Positions 8,552-14,825 of a stretch of DNA of 14,825 nt are shown here, piece by piece. Position 1 is the first letter of the stretch. Every line of letters begins with the position of its first letter. Location: NCBI GenBank assembly GCA_958477465.1, contig CAUEFX010000080.1, positions 1-14,825 on the forward strand, in the 5' to 3' direction. This DNA is from an uncultured Bacteroides sp. Its GTDB lineage: Bacteria; Bacteroidota; Bacteroidia; Bacteroidales; Bacteroidaceae. Under the pieces are notes generated by a model, which had not been told where the DNA came from, ran no database searches, and saw only the letters and a list, made by a program, of their open reading frames with translations. The position numbers were made by a program, and so were the translations under genes.

Positions 8552-9295
8552 ATGAAAAAAGCTGCATTGATATTATTGACTTTCTGTCTGCTGATAGGTT
8601 GTGGGACAAAGACGAAAGAGCACTCACTGCGAGTGATGAGTTATAATATCCGTATCGGCATCGGTATGGATGATACTATCAAATTAGAACGTATAGCAGC
8701 CGTTATCAATCGGATTAAGCCCGATTATGTAGGTCTGCAGGAAGTGGACAGTATGGCCGAACGTAGTGATTATGTAGATCAAGTAAACGAACTCTCGCGT
8801 CTTACCGGTATGCATCCAATCTTTGCACCGGCTGTAGAGCGTTCTAAAGGATTGTATGGCATTGCTGCACTGGTCAATGAAAAGCCATTATCTTATCGTA
8901 ACATCGCTCTTCCGGGGATAGAAGAGCCACGTACGTTTTTGTTATTGGAATACAAAGACTACCTTTTGTGCAACACTCATTTCTCGTTACGCAAGGAGTC
9001 GCGTTTGGAATCTGTGGAAATTATAAAGAATACCTTAGCCGAATATGACAAGCCGGCGATCATAACCGGCGACTTTAATATGTATCCCACCTCCGATGAG
9101 TGCCTTAAGATGGGGGAAAGTTGGAGAGTCTTGTCTGATTCTACATTGAAGACTTTCCCGTCAGACAATCCGTTTGTAACATTAGATTATGTATGGGGCT
9201 ATAAAGGTTATCCGTACAAGATAAGCAACTATGAAGTGATAAAGGAACCGATGGCTTCCGATCACCGACCTATTTATATTGATGTGACCTTATAA
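8552..9295 (+). CDS. Endonuclease/exonuclease/phosphatase (EEP) superfamily lipoprotein
   Basis: A 247-residue metal-dependent phosphoesterase of the DNase I-like fold; secreted members hydrolyse phosphodiesters or phosphomonoesters of lipids, inositol phosphates or nucleic acids. The signal peptide ends in lipobox LIGC with lipidated C17. All expected catalytic signatures are present: N32 in SYNIR, E64 in LQEVD, Y102 in KGLYGIA, NTH (141-143), GDFN (173-176), D212 in LDYVWG and SDHRP (236-240). The KGLYGIA and SDHRP style resembles sphingomyelinase/phosphatase-type members rather than ExoIII DNA repair enzymes, and the lipoprotein signal makes DNA repair unlikely. The residues after Cys (GTKTKEH) are basic, not the acidic surface-export type, so a periplasm-facing anchor is my guess. 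It is the last gene of the AT-rich block, 52 bases after the MITE-like element. Substrate unknown. Confidence 0.87.
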   Translation: MKKAALILLTFCLLIGCGTKTKEHSLRVMSYNIRIGIGMDDTIKLERIAAVINRIKPDYVGLQEVDSMAERSDYVDQVNELSRLTGMHPIFAPAVERSKGLYGIAALVNEKPLSYRNIALPGIEEPRTFLLLEYKDYLLCNTHFSLRKESRLESVEIIKNTLAEYDKPAIITGDFNMYPTSDECLKMGESWRVLSDSTLKTFPSDNPFVTLDYVWGYKGYPYKISNYEVIKEPMASDHRPIYIDVTL

Positions 9296-9391
9296 ATATG
9301 AAAATCCTCACCCACCGCCAATGATGAGGTACAGGAGTATCTGCTGTCTTTGTGCTCCAACCTGGCAAAGTACAAAAATAAAAAAGCAACC
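9296..9391 (+). other. Spacer at the composition junction, coding-like rather than AT-rich
   Basis: Unlike the other spacers here, 9301-9380 is about 45% GC by hand count. It stays open in the frame of the downstream gene from 9302 (just after a TGA) through its ATG, reading DEVQEYLLSLCSNLAKY before the start. It has a minor CCTCA/TGAGG dyad (9306-9310 and 9325-9329) and no clear promoter. It might be a relic of a displaced upstream gene or a mere 5' leader. I find no recognisable domain. Confidence 0.35.
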
Positions 9392-10720
9392 ATGAAAAAA
9401 GCAATTTTACTATTTGCTGCCGTACTGACCATGTGCTCTTGCAGTACGAAAACAAAGCGGGAAGCACATACTTGCACTCCCAAACCAGCGTTAATGTGGT
9501 TTGATGCCGAAGCTAACTTCGCACGATTCAGCCACAAGGATTCCATTGATTTCTATCTAAAAAAAATCAAGTCTTTGGGATTCACCCATGCTGTGGTGGA
9601 TGTACGCCCCATCACCGGTGAAGTATTATTCGATAGCAAGTATGCTCCGCGTATGGAAGAGTGGAACGGTGCACCGCGCGGTGATTTCGACTATCTGGGC
9701 TACTTCATCGAACAAGGACATAAACTGGGGTTGGAGGTACACGCCTCGCTCAACGTGTTCTGCGCAGGGCACAACTACTTCGACCGCGGACTGGTATACA
9801 GCGGACATCCCGAATGGGCATCCATCGTCTACAATCCCGATCGCGGCCTGATACCCATTACAGAAGAGAAGGAGAAATATGGTAGCATGATCAATCCGCT
9901 GAACGGGGAATACCGCATGCATATCTTGAATGTGCTGAAGGAGTTGGTGGCAAAATATCCGGCACTAGATGGCCTAATGCTGGACCGAGTGCGCTACGAT
10001 GGCATCAGTGCCGATTTCTCGAACCTATCGCGTGAGGCGTTTGAAGCCTATATCGGTGAGAAGGTGGAGAATTTCCCCGAAGATATCCTGTACTGGAACA
10101 AGGAAGGCAAACGACCGAAACCGGCATGGGGCAAGTGGGCGAAAAAGTGGTTTGAATGGCGCACGAAAGTCATCACGGAGTTCATGGTAAAAATGCGTGA
10201 TGAAGTGAAAGCGGTGAACCCGAAAATCTCTTTCGGAACGTACACCGGTGCCTGGTATCCCTCTTACTATGAGGTGGGCGTGAACTTTGCCAGCCGCGAA
10301 TACGATCCTTCGCAGGAGTTCGATTGGGCTACGCCTGAATATAAGAATTATGGCTATGCCGAATTACTGGACCTCTATGTCACCGGTAACTACTACACGG
10401 ATATCACCATCGAAGAGTATAAGAAAAGCAACAGCCTGGTGTGGAACGAAACGGATAGCCAGGCACAGCAGGGTACGTGGTATTGCGTGGAAGGATCGTG
10501 CCAACAGTTGCGCCGTATCCTAAACGGTCATCCCTTCATGGGCGGTATTCTGGTAGACCAGTTCTACGACAACCGGGAGAAACTGACCTCTGCCATTGCA
10601 GAGAACCTGAAGGATGCCGATGGCTTGATGGTATTTGATATCGTACATATTATTGCCAAAGATCTTTGGAAAGAGGTGGAGAACGGAATGAAGGAAGGCG
10701 GAAATCTGTACAACGAATGA
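9392..10720 (+). CDS. GHL10-type (family 10-like) glycoside hydrolase lipoprotein
   Basis: Putative TIM-barrel glycosidase of 442 residues. The frame is open upstream to a TTG at 9350, but the ATG at 9392 is chosen because it alone begins a lipoprotein signal (MKKAILLFAA, lipobox MCSC, lipidated C17). Family features are ALMWFDAEANF at the start of the barrel (33-43), FTHAVVDVRPITGEV (64-78), GLEVHASLNVF (113-123) and DGLMLDRVRYDG (193-204). The last corresponds to the DGIxLDxxRYP motif of GHL10/DUF187 proteins, making D198 the likely catalytic acid. WNETDSQAQQGTW (351-363) and GGILVDQFYDN (384-394) follow. Basic residues after the lipidated Cys suggest a periplasm-facing anchor. It starts a compact GC-richer run with the acyltransferase, esterase and GH20 genes (21-base gap to the next), so it probably acts on the same amino-sugar glycan. 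Exact activity is not deducible. Confidence 0.82.
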   Translation: MKKAILLFAAVLTMCSCSTKTKREAHTCTPKPALMWFDAEANFARFSHKDSIDFYLKKIKSLGFTHAVVDVRPITGEVLFDSKYAPRMEEWNGAPRGDFDYLGYFIEQGHKLGLEVHASLNVFCAGHNYFDRGLVYSGHPEWASIVYNPDRGLIPITEEKEKYGSMINPLNGEYRMHILNVLKELVAKYPALDGLMLDRVRYDGISADFSNLSREAFEAYIGEKVENFPEDILYWNKEGKRPKPAWGKWAKKWFEWRTKVITEFMVKMRDEVKAVNPKISFGTYTGAWYPSYYEVGVNFASREYDPSQEFDWATPEYKNYGYAELLDLYVTGNYYTDITIEEYKKSNSLVWNETDSQAQQGTWYCVEGSCQQLRRILNGHPFMGGILVDQFYDNREKLTSAIAENLKDADGLMVFDIVHIIAKDLWKEVENGMKEGGNLYNE

Positions 10721-10741
10721 TAATCCATAAAAAACACCGTT

Positions 10742-12175
10742 ATGAATAAAGAAACTGACAACAGCAAGCAGGCTCTTCGTCGGGCATATTCGCTTGATGC
10801 GTTACGAGGCTACGCCATCCTTACCATGGTACTGTCTGCCACTATAGCTTACGGCATACTGCCCGCATGGATGTATCATGCACAGGAACCGCCTCCAACC
10901 CATGCCTACCAGCCTGAACTGTCGGGATTGACATGGGTAGACTTGGTGTTTCCTTTCTTCCTCTTTGCCATGGGAGCAGCATTTCCTTTCTCACTACGCC
11001 GTAAACACGAGAAGGGTGAAAGCAGATGGAAGCTGGCTTACGGTGCTGTGAAGCGTGGAGTACAACTGACATTCTTCGCCATCTTCATCCAGCACTTCTA
11101 TCCCTACATGCTGAGTGCACCACAGGACGTACGTGCCTGGTTACTGGCATTGACTTGTTTTGCCGTGCTGTTCCCCATGTTTATGCGCATACCGCTGCCA
11201 ATGCCCGAGTGGGTACATACCGCCATCAAACTGGCAGCCTACGGTGTGGCAACGGCCATGATGCTTTGTACAGACTATGCCAATGGTGCGGAGTTCGATC
11301 TCTATACCAGCAACATCATCATCCTATTGTTAGCCAATATGGCACTTTTCGGCTCACTGACCTATCTGTTGACGATGTATAGCTGGTGGACAAGGGCAGT
11401 GGTACTGGCAGCATTGGCAGGCATCGTGCTCAGTGCGCAGATAGAAGGGTCGTGGACGCAAGCTATCTGGGACTATACGCCTTTTCCCTGGATGTACCGT
11501 TTTGAGTATTTGCGTTACCTGTTCATTGTTCTGCCTGGCAGTATGGCGGGCGAGTTAGTGATGAAATGGATGTATCGTCCGGCAGGAAAGGGAAATACGG
11601 AAAGCACTCCACGTATGGTGGCCTATGGCATGCTGGGTATCTCAATAAGCCTTATACTGGTCAACCTTGTGGGATTGTACAACCGCTGGAGTTTTGCCAC
11701 ATTGGTAGTGTCTGCCCTGCTCATTGTAGTGGGATGGTTGTTGGTACACCATCAGTCGGACAGCGGCGCTCTGTGGTGCGAACTGCTGTTGTTAGGTGCC
11801 ACCCTCCTGCTGATAGGACTTTGCTTCGAACCTTTCCAGGGAGGTATCAAAAAAGACGGGCCCACATTCGGTTATCTGTTTGTCACCTCCGGTTTGGGGT
11901 GTATGGCATTGATGGCATTCCATGTGGTGTGCGACTACTTCTGCCTATACCGTAGTATGGCTTTTCTTGTCATGTCCGGGCAGAATCCCATGATAGCCTA
12001 TGTGGCATGCGACCTGCTCATTTATCCTTTATTCAATCTTTTGGGGATTATGAATTATCTGGATATATTTGCTGCCAATCCATGGTTAGGATTCCTGCGA
12101 GGGGTACTACTTACGTCATTGGCATTGTTGGTAACAATATTCTTTACACGGATCAAGTGGTTCTGGAGAACCTGA
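10742..12175 (+). CDS. DUF5009 multi-pass membrane acyltransferase, HGSNAT-like
   Basis: Inner-membrane protein of 477 residues with about eleven or twelve hydrophobic segments and no cleavable signal peptide. The N-terminal YSLDALRGYAIL (16-27) and GLTWVDLVFPFFLFAMG (62-78) match the heparan-alpha-glucosaminide N-acetyltransferase superfamily, and SGQNPMIAYV (412-421) matches its conserved C-terminal segment. The human relative moves acetyl groups from cytosolic acetyl-CoA across the membrane onto terminal glucosamine, using a His in the loop before the GLTxxDLVFP motif. Here H46 (WMYHAQ) and H54 (PPTHAY) lie in that loop, which is longer and proline-rich; H46 in YHAQ resembles the human KHAS context best. 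The neighbours, a CE2-like esterase and GH20 hexosaminidase, support a periplasmic acetyl-transfer role on amino sugars. An O-acetylation role is the main alternative. Confidence 0.82.
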   Translation: MNKETDNSKQALRRAYSLDALRGYAILTMVLSATIAYGILPAWMYHAQEPPPTHAYQPELSGLTWVDLVFPFFLFAMGAAFPFSLRRKHEKGESRWKLAYGAVKRGVQLTFFAIFIQHFYPYMLSAPQDVRAWLLALTCFAVLFPMFMRIPLPMPEWVHTAIKLAAYGVATAMMLCTDYANGAEFDLYTSNIIILLLANMALFGSLTYLLTMYSWWTRAVVLAALAGIVLSAQIEGSWTQAIWDYTPFPWMYRFEYLRYLFIVLPGSMAGELVMKWMYRPAGKGNTESTPRMVAYGMLGISISLILVNLVGLYNRWSFATLVVSALLIVVGWLLVHHQSDSGALWCELLLLGATLLLIGLCFEPFQGGIKKDGPTFGYLFVTSGLGCMALMAFHVVCDYFCLYRSMAFLVMSGQNPMIAYVACDLLIYPLFNLLGIMNYLDIFAANPWLGFLRGVLLTSLALLVTIFFTRIKWFWRT

Positions 12176-12200
12176 TTTACTCATAAACTAAAGCTACAAT

Positions 12201-13301
12201 ATGAATAAACTTTCAACCCTTTTCCTTTGTGCGGTATTGTGCTGCGCACATGGAGTGAACGCAAAAAATACGGACAAAGAAGTACGGGCCGATGATGCTG
12301 CCGTACGTTATACGGGACGTACACAGGTCAGCGATGACGGGTCGGTGACATTCGACTGGGTAGGGACTTACTTTGAAACCAAGTTAACGGGCGGCAAGCT
12401 GACCGTAAAACTGTCTGAGACCGGAACGAGTTATTATAATGTATTCGTGGACGACAAACTTCACCGGGTGGTGAAAGCCTGCGGCAAAGACACCGTGATA
12501 GACTTCGTGTCGGGTGTAGGCCGTAATGCCCACGCTCTGCGTATACAGAAACGCACGGAAGGTGAGTTCGGCAAGACCACCATCCACTGTTTTATATTAC
12601 CCGTATCAGGCTCCTTGCAGAAAGAGAATGTACAGCGTGGCCGTCACATCGAGTTCATTGGCAATTCCCTGACTTGCGGTTACGGTACGGAAGGCAAACA
12701 TCCTGACGAACCTTTCAAACTGGAAACAGAGAATTGTGACCTCTCTTTCTCCACCATCGTATCACGCTACTATGATGCCGACTATACTTTAGTGGCTCAC
12801 TCCGGTCGTGGAGCTGTGCGCAACTATGGCGATACCGTGCGCGTATCTGCTGTGACCATGCGTGACAAAATGTTGCAAACTTTCGATGAAGGTTCCAAGG
12901 AACAGTGGAACTTCAAAACATACAGACCCGACATAGTCATCATCAATCTGGGTACCAACGACTTCTCCGTAGAGCCGAAGCCTTTCAAAAGCGAGTTCGT
13001 GGCTTCGTACACACAAATATTGAAGCAGTTGCGCCGGTATTACGGTCAGGTACCCATTCTCTGTATCTGCTGCTGCACCATCCCTGCCCCGGTCTATGAC
13101 TTCTACGAAGCCGCCTTGAGCGAGATGAACGACAAGAATATCCACCTGCTGAAAATACCGGAAGGACTCTTCAATACAGAGACAGACTACGGTGCAGTGT
13201 GGCATCCCAACTACAGCGGACAACGTAAGATGGCCATGGAAATCATCCCGATAGTATCGACTCTCACAGGTTGGGAGTTGTCGGGGAAAGCAGTGAAATG
13301 A
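12201..13301 (+). CDS. SGNH/GDSL hydrolase, CE2-like carbohydrate O-acetylesterase
   Basis: Secreted esterase of 366 residues with a signal peptide (about 1-21, GVNA). An N-terminal jelly-roll domain (about 35-140, with VGTYFETKLTGGKLTV and YYNVFVDDKLHRVV) is followed by the SGNH catalytic domain (about 148-360), the two-domain order of carbohydrate esterase family 2. Catalytic blocks are IGNSLTCGYG with nucleophile S156, SGRG (201-204), GTND (251-254) with N253, and WHPN (334-337) with H335. The usual Asp three residues before the His is replaced (A332), consistent with the Ser-His dyad described for some CE2 enzymes. CE2 members remove O-acetyl groups from sugars. Next to GH20 and DUF5009 it may deacetylate host-type glycans, possibly O-acetylated sialic acid, but a plant-polysaccharide substrate is not excluded. 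It starts 25 bases after the acyltransferase stop. Confidence 0.87.
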   Translation: MNKLSTLFLCAVLCCAHGVNAKNTDKEVRADDAAVRYTGRTQVSDDGSVTFDWVGTYFETKLTGGKLTVKLSETGTSYYNVFVDDKLHRVVKACGKDTVIDFVSGVGRNAHALRIQKRTEGEFGKTTIHCFILPVSGSLQKENVQRGRHIEFIGNSLTCGYGTEGKHPDEPFKLETENCDLSFSTIVSRYYDADYTLVAHSGRGAVRNYGDTVRVSAVTMRDKMLQTFDEGSKEQWNFKTYRPDIVIINLGTNDFSVEPKPFKSEFVASYTQILKQLRRYYGQVPILCICCCTIPAPVYDFYEAALSEMNDKNIHLLKIPEGLFNTETDYGAVWHPNYSGQRKMAMEIIPIVSTLTGWELSGKAVK

Positions 13302-13315
13302 CAAATAAAACATAG

Positions 13316-13348
13316 TTAGAAGAGGTAACCATCTCCGACTCTTTCTAA
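13316..13348 (+). other. Weak hairpin in spacer before GH20 gene
   Basis: TTAGAAGAG (13316-13324) can pair with CTCTTTCTAA (13339-13348) with one bulged T and a 14-base loop. No T-run follows, so this is not a convincing terminator. It may be an RNA processing or attenuation element in the 71-base spacer, the longest between genes of this second operon. Confidence 0.3.
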
Positions 13349-13372
13349 AATTAACTCTTTTAATAAAGCCTT

Positions 13373-14825
13373 ATGAATAAACTGATCAGATTCGTAGCCT
13401 TGCCCGCCCTATGTATTTTGACGGGCTACGCAAAGCCACAGGAAGTAACTTCCTATTCAGTGGTGCCTATGCCACGAGAGATAAAGCTAACAGAGACAAA
13501 ACCGTTTTGTTTAAATGGAAAGACTGCGGTGGTCTATCCAGCCGGCAACTCGCTGCTGAAACGTAACGCCGAATTCTTGTCCGAATATATATCCCAGTCC
13601 TTGAACTTTACACCACCTGTGCAAGAACTGAAAGAAGGAAAAACCGCCAAGCACGCCATTGTGCTGGCACTCAATTCCGCCATCACCAATAAGGAAGGTT
13701 ACCGCCTCTCTGTGACAGAAAAGAGTGTCGTGATAGAAGGACAAACCGAACAGGGCGTGTTCTACGGTATACAAACGTTACGGAAATCATTGCCTGCCAT
13801 TGCTGAAAGCAAAAGTATACTGTTATCCTCAGCTATGGTGAACGATGAACCGCGTTTCACCTATCGTGGCATGCACCTTGATGTGTGCCGTCATTTCTTC
13901 CCCGTGGAGTTTGTCAAGAAATACATCGACCTATTGGCTTTGCACAACATGAATACCTTCCACTGGCACCTGACCGATGACCAGGGATGGCGCATCGAGA
14001 GCAAGAAATATCCCAAACTGACCGAGGTTGGTTCTGTACGCCATCGTACAGTGGTAGGTTATCTGGGTAGCGGTGTGTATGACTACACCGACTACGGTGG
14101 CTACTACACACAGGAACAGATGAAGGAAGTGGTGGCTTATGCTGCCGAACGCTACATCAATGTAATTCCCGAGATAGACCTGCCCGGACACATGCTGGCT
14201 GTATTGGCCGCATACCCGGAATTCGGGTGTACGGGTGGCCCTTATGAGGTGTGTCCCGACTGGGGTGTGTTTCCTGACGTACTCTGTATCGGCAACGAGC
14301 AGGCTATGAAGTTCGTGGAAGATATTTTGGGCGAACTTATAGAGATATTCCCCTCTAAATATATACATATCGGTGGTGACGAAGCTCCACGTACCCGTTG
14401 GGAAAAGTGCCCCAAATGCCAGAAACGCATCGCCGACGAAGGACTGAAGTCCGGTGGAGGCCATACCGCTGAAGACCGCTTGCAGAGCTACTGTATGCAG
14501 CGTGCCGAACGTTTCCTCAATGCCCATGGACGGAGCATCATCGGCTGGGATGAAATATTGAATGGAGACGTGGCACCCAACGCCACCGTGATGTCCTGGC
14601 AAGGAACGGCAGGCGGTATCAAAGCGGCACAGATGGGACACGATGTCATCATGACCCCTAACACACATTGCTATTTTGACTACTACCAGACCAGTGACAC
14701 CCGAAACGAGCCTCTCGCCATCGGTGGATGCCTGCCTGTCAGTAGGGTATATGAACTGGAACCCACTGCGGGACTTACCGACAAACAAGCCAAGCATGTA
14801 CTGGGTGCACAAGCCAATCTCTGGA
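13373..14825 (+). CDS. GH20 beta-N-acetylhexosaminidase, N-terminal part (3' end outside window)
   Basis: Exo-acting hexosaminidase that removes terminal beta-GlcNAc or GalNAc from host glycans through substrate-assisted catalysis. The frame runs open from ATG 13373 to the window edge, 484 codons; family members with this layout are commonly near 700 residues or more, so the C-terminal part is missing only because the window ends. A signal peptide (about 1-20, LTGYA) leads to the GH20b-like domain (about 24-155, VVPMPREI, GYRLSV, QGVFYGIQTL). The catalytic barrel starts at about 160 (RFTYRGMHLDVCRHF). Key residues visible are the HWHLTDDQGWR segment (197-207), PEIDLPGH (266-273) and the catalytic pair D336-E337 in HIGGDEAP; WQGT (409-412) and GAQANLW at the edge are also typical. 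CPKCQKR (346-352), right after the catalytic motif, is a common feature of Bacteroidetes members. Position after the esterase indicates shared glycan degradation. No lipobox Cys is evident. Confidence 0.95.
   Translation, partial: MNKLIRFVALPALCILTGYAKPQEVTSYSVVPMPREIKLTETKPFCLNGKTAVVYPAGNSLLKRNAEFLSEYISQSLNFTPPVQELKEGKTAKHAIVLALNSAITNKEGYRLSVTEKSVVIEGQTEQGVFYGIQTLRKSLPAIAESKSILLSSAMVNDEPRFTYRGMHLDVCRHFFPVEFVKKYIDLLALHNMNTFHWHLTDDQGWRIESKKYPKLTEVGSVRHRTVVGYLGSGVYDYTDYGGYYTQEQMKEVVAYAAERYINVIPEIDLPGHMLAVLAAYPEFGCTGGPYEVCPDWGVFPDVLCIGNEQAMKFVEDILGELIEIFPSKYIHIGGDEAPRTRWEKCPKCQKRIADEGLKSGGGHTAEDRLQSYCMQRAERFLNAHGRSIIGWDEILNGDVAPNATVMSWQGTAGGIKAAQMGHDVIMTPNTHCYFDYYQTSDTRNEPLAIGGCLPVSRVYELEPTAGLTDKQAKHVLGAQANLW

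Noticed and set aside
9350..9391. TTG start for the GHL10 gene
   Set aside because: It would put 14 polar residues before the signal peptide; the ATG at 9392 starts a complete lipoprotein leader.
12789..13313. Minus-strand open frame of 174 codons opposite the SGNH esterase
   Set aside because: It overlaps catalytic motifs of the esterase, has no family features, and its own context offers no start signals.
13931..14812. Long minus-strand open frame of 293 codons opposite the GH20 gene
   Set aside because: The plus strand has unmistakable GH20 motifs through the same interval. The minus frame shows no recognisable domain and arises from codon bias in a GC-richer gene.
1..14825. CRISPR array, tRNA/rRNA genes, integrase or transposase genes
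   Set aside because: No regularly spaced repeats, no cloverleaf-like segments in the spacers, and no recombinase or transposase motifs in any convincing frame.

Overview
The window looks like chromosomal DNA of a gut Bacteroides (or a close Bacteroidales relative). The evidence is a SusC/SusD outer-membrane pair, many secreted or lipoprotein hydrolases, AT-rich spacers with weak ribosome binding sites, and the family set itself (DUF4434, calcineurin-like phosphoesterase with N- and C-terminal extensions, DUF5009, GH20). All ten genes are on the plus strand. Species cannot be named from the sequence alone.

Layout. (a) 1-601: C-terminal half of an AGE-family N-acylglucosamine 2-epimerase, GC-rich. 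(b) 710-5477: SusC-like TonB-dependent transporter and its SusD-like lipoprotein, followed by a strong hairpin plus T-run terminator at 5511-5562. (c) 5580-9295: a DUF4434 putative glycosidase with a C-terminal FN3-like domain, a three-part metallophosphoesterase, and an endonuclease/exonuclease/phosphatase (EEP) lipoprotein. A 95-bp MITE-like inverted-repeat element with a TTA duplication lies between the two phosphoesterase genes. (d) 9392-14825: a family-10-like (GHL10) glycosidase lipoprotein, a DUF5009 multi-pass membrane acyltransferase homologous to heparan-alpha-glucosaminide N-acetyltransferase, a CE2-like SGNH esterase, and a GH20 beta-N-acetylhexosaminidase cut by the window end.

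How the genes may work together. Blocks (a) and (d) share a higher GC content and an amino-sugar theme: release of terminal GlcNAc/GalNAc by GH20, acetyl-group handling by DUF5009 and the SGNH esterase, and cytosolic epimerisation of N-acyl-hexosamine. This fits host-glycan (mucin, sialoglycan or glycosaminoglycan) breakdown. Blocks (b) and (c) are clearly AT-richer and form a polysaccharide-utilization-like locus in which two of the three enzymes are phosphoesterase-type. That suggests a phosphate-containing glycan or glycolipid as substrate. My reading is that block (b-c) may be a separate module inserted between (a) and (d); this is inference.

No tRNA, rRNA, CRISPR array, transposase gene or integrase was seen. 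No spacer exceeds 300 bases.
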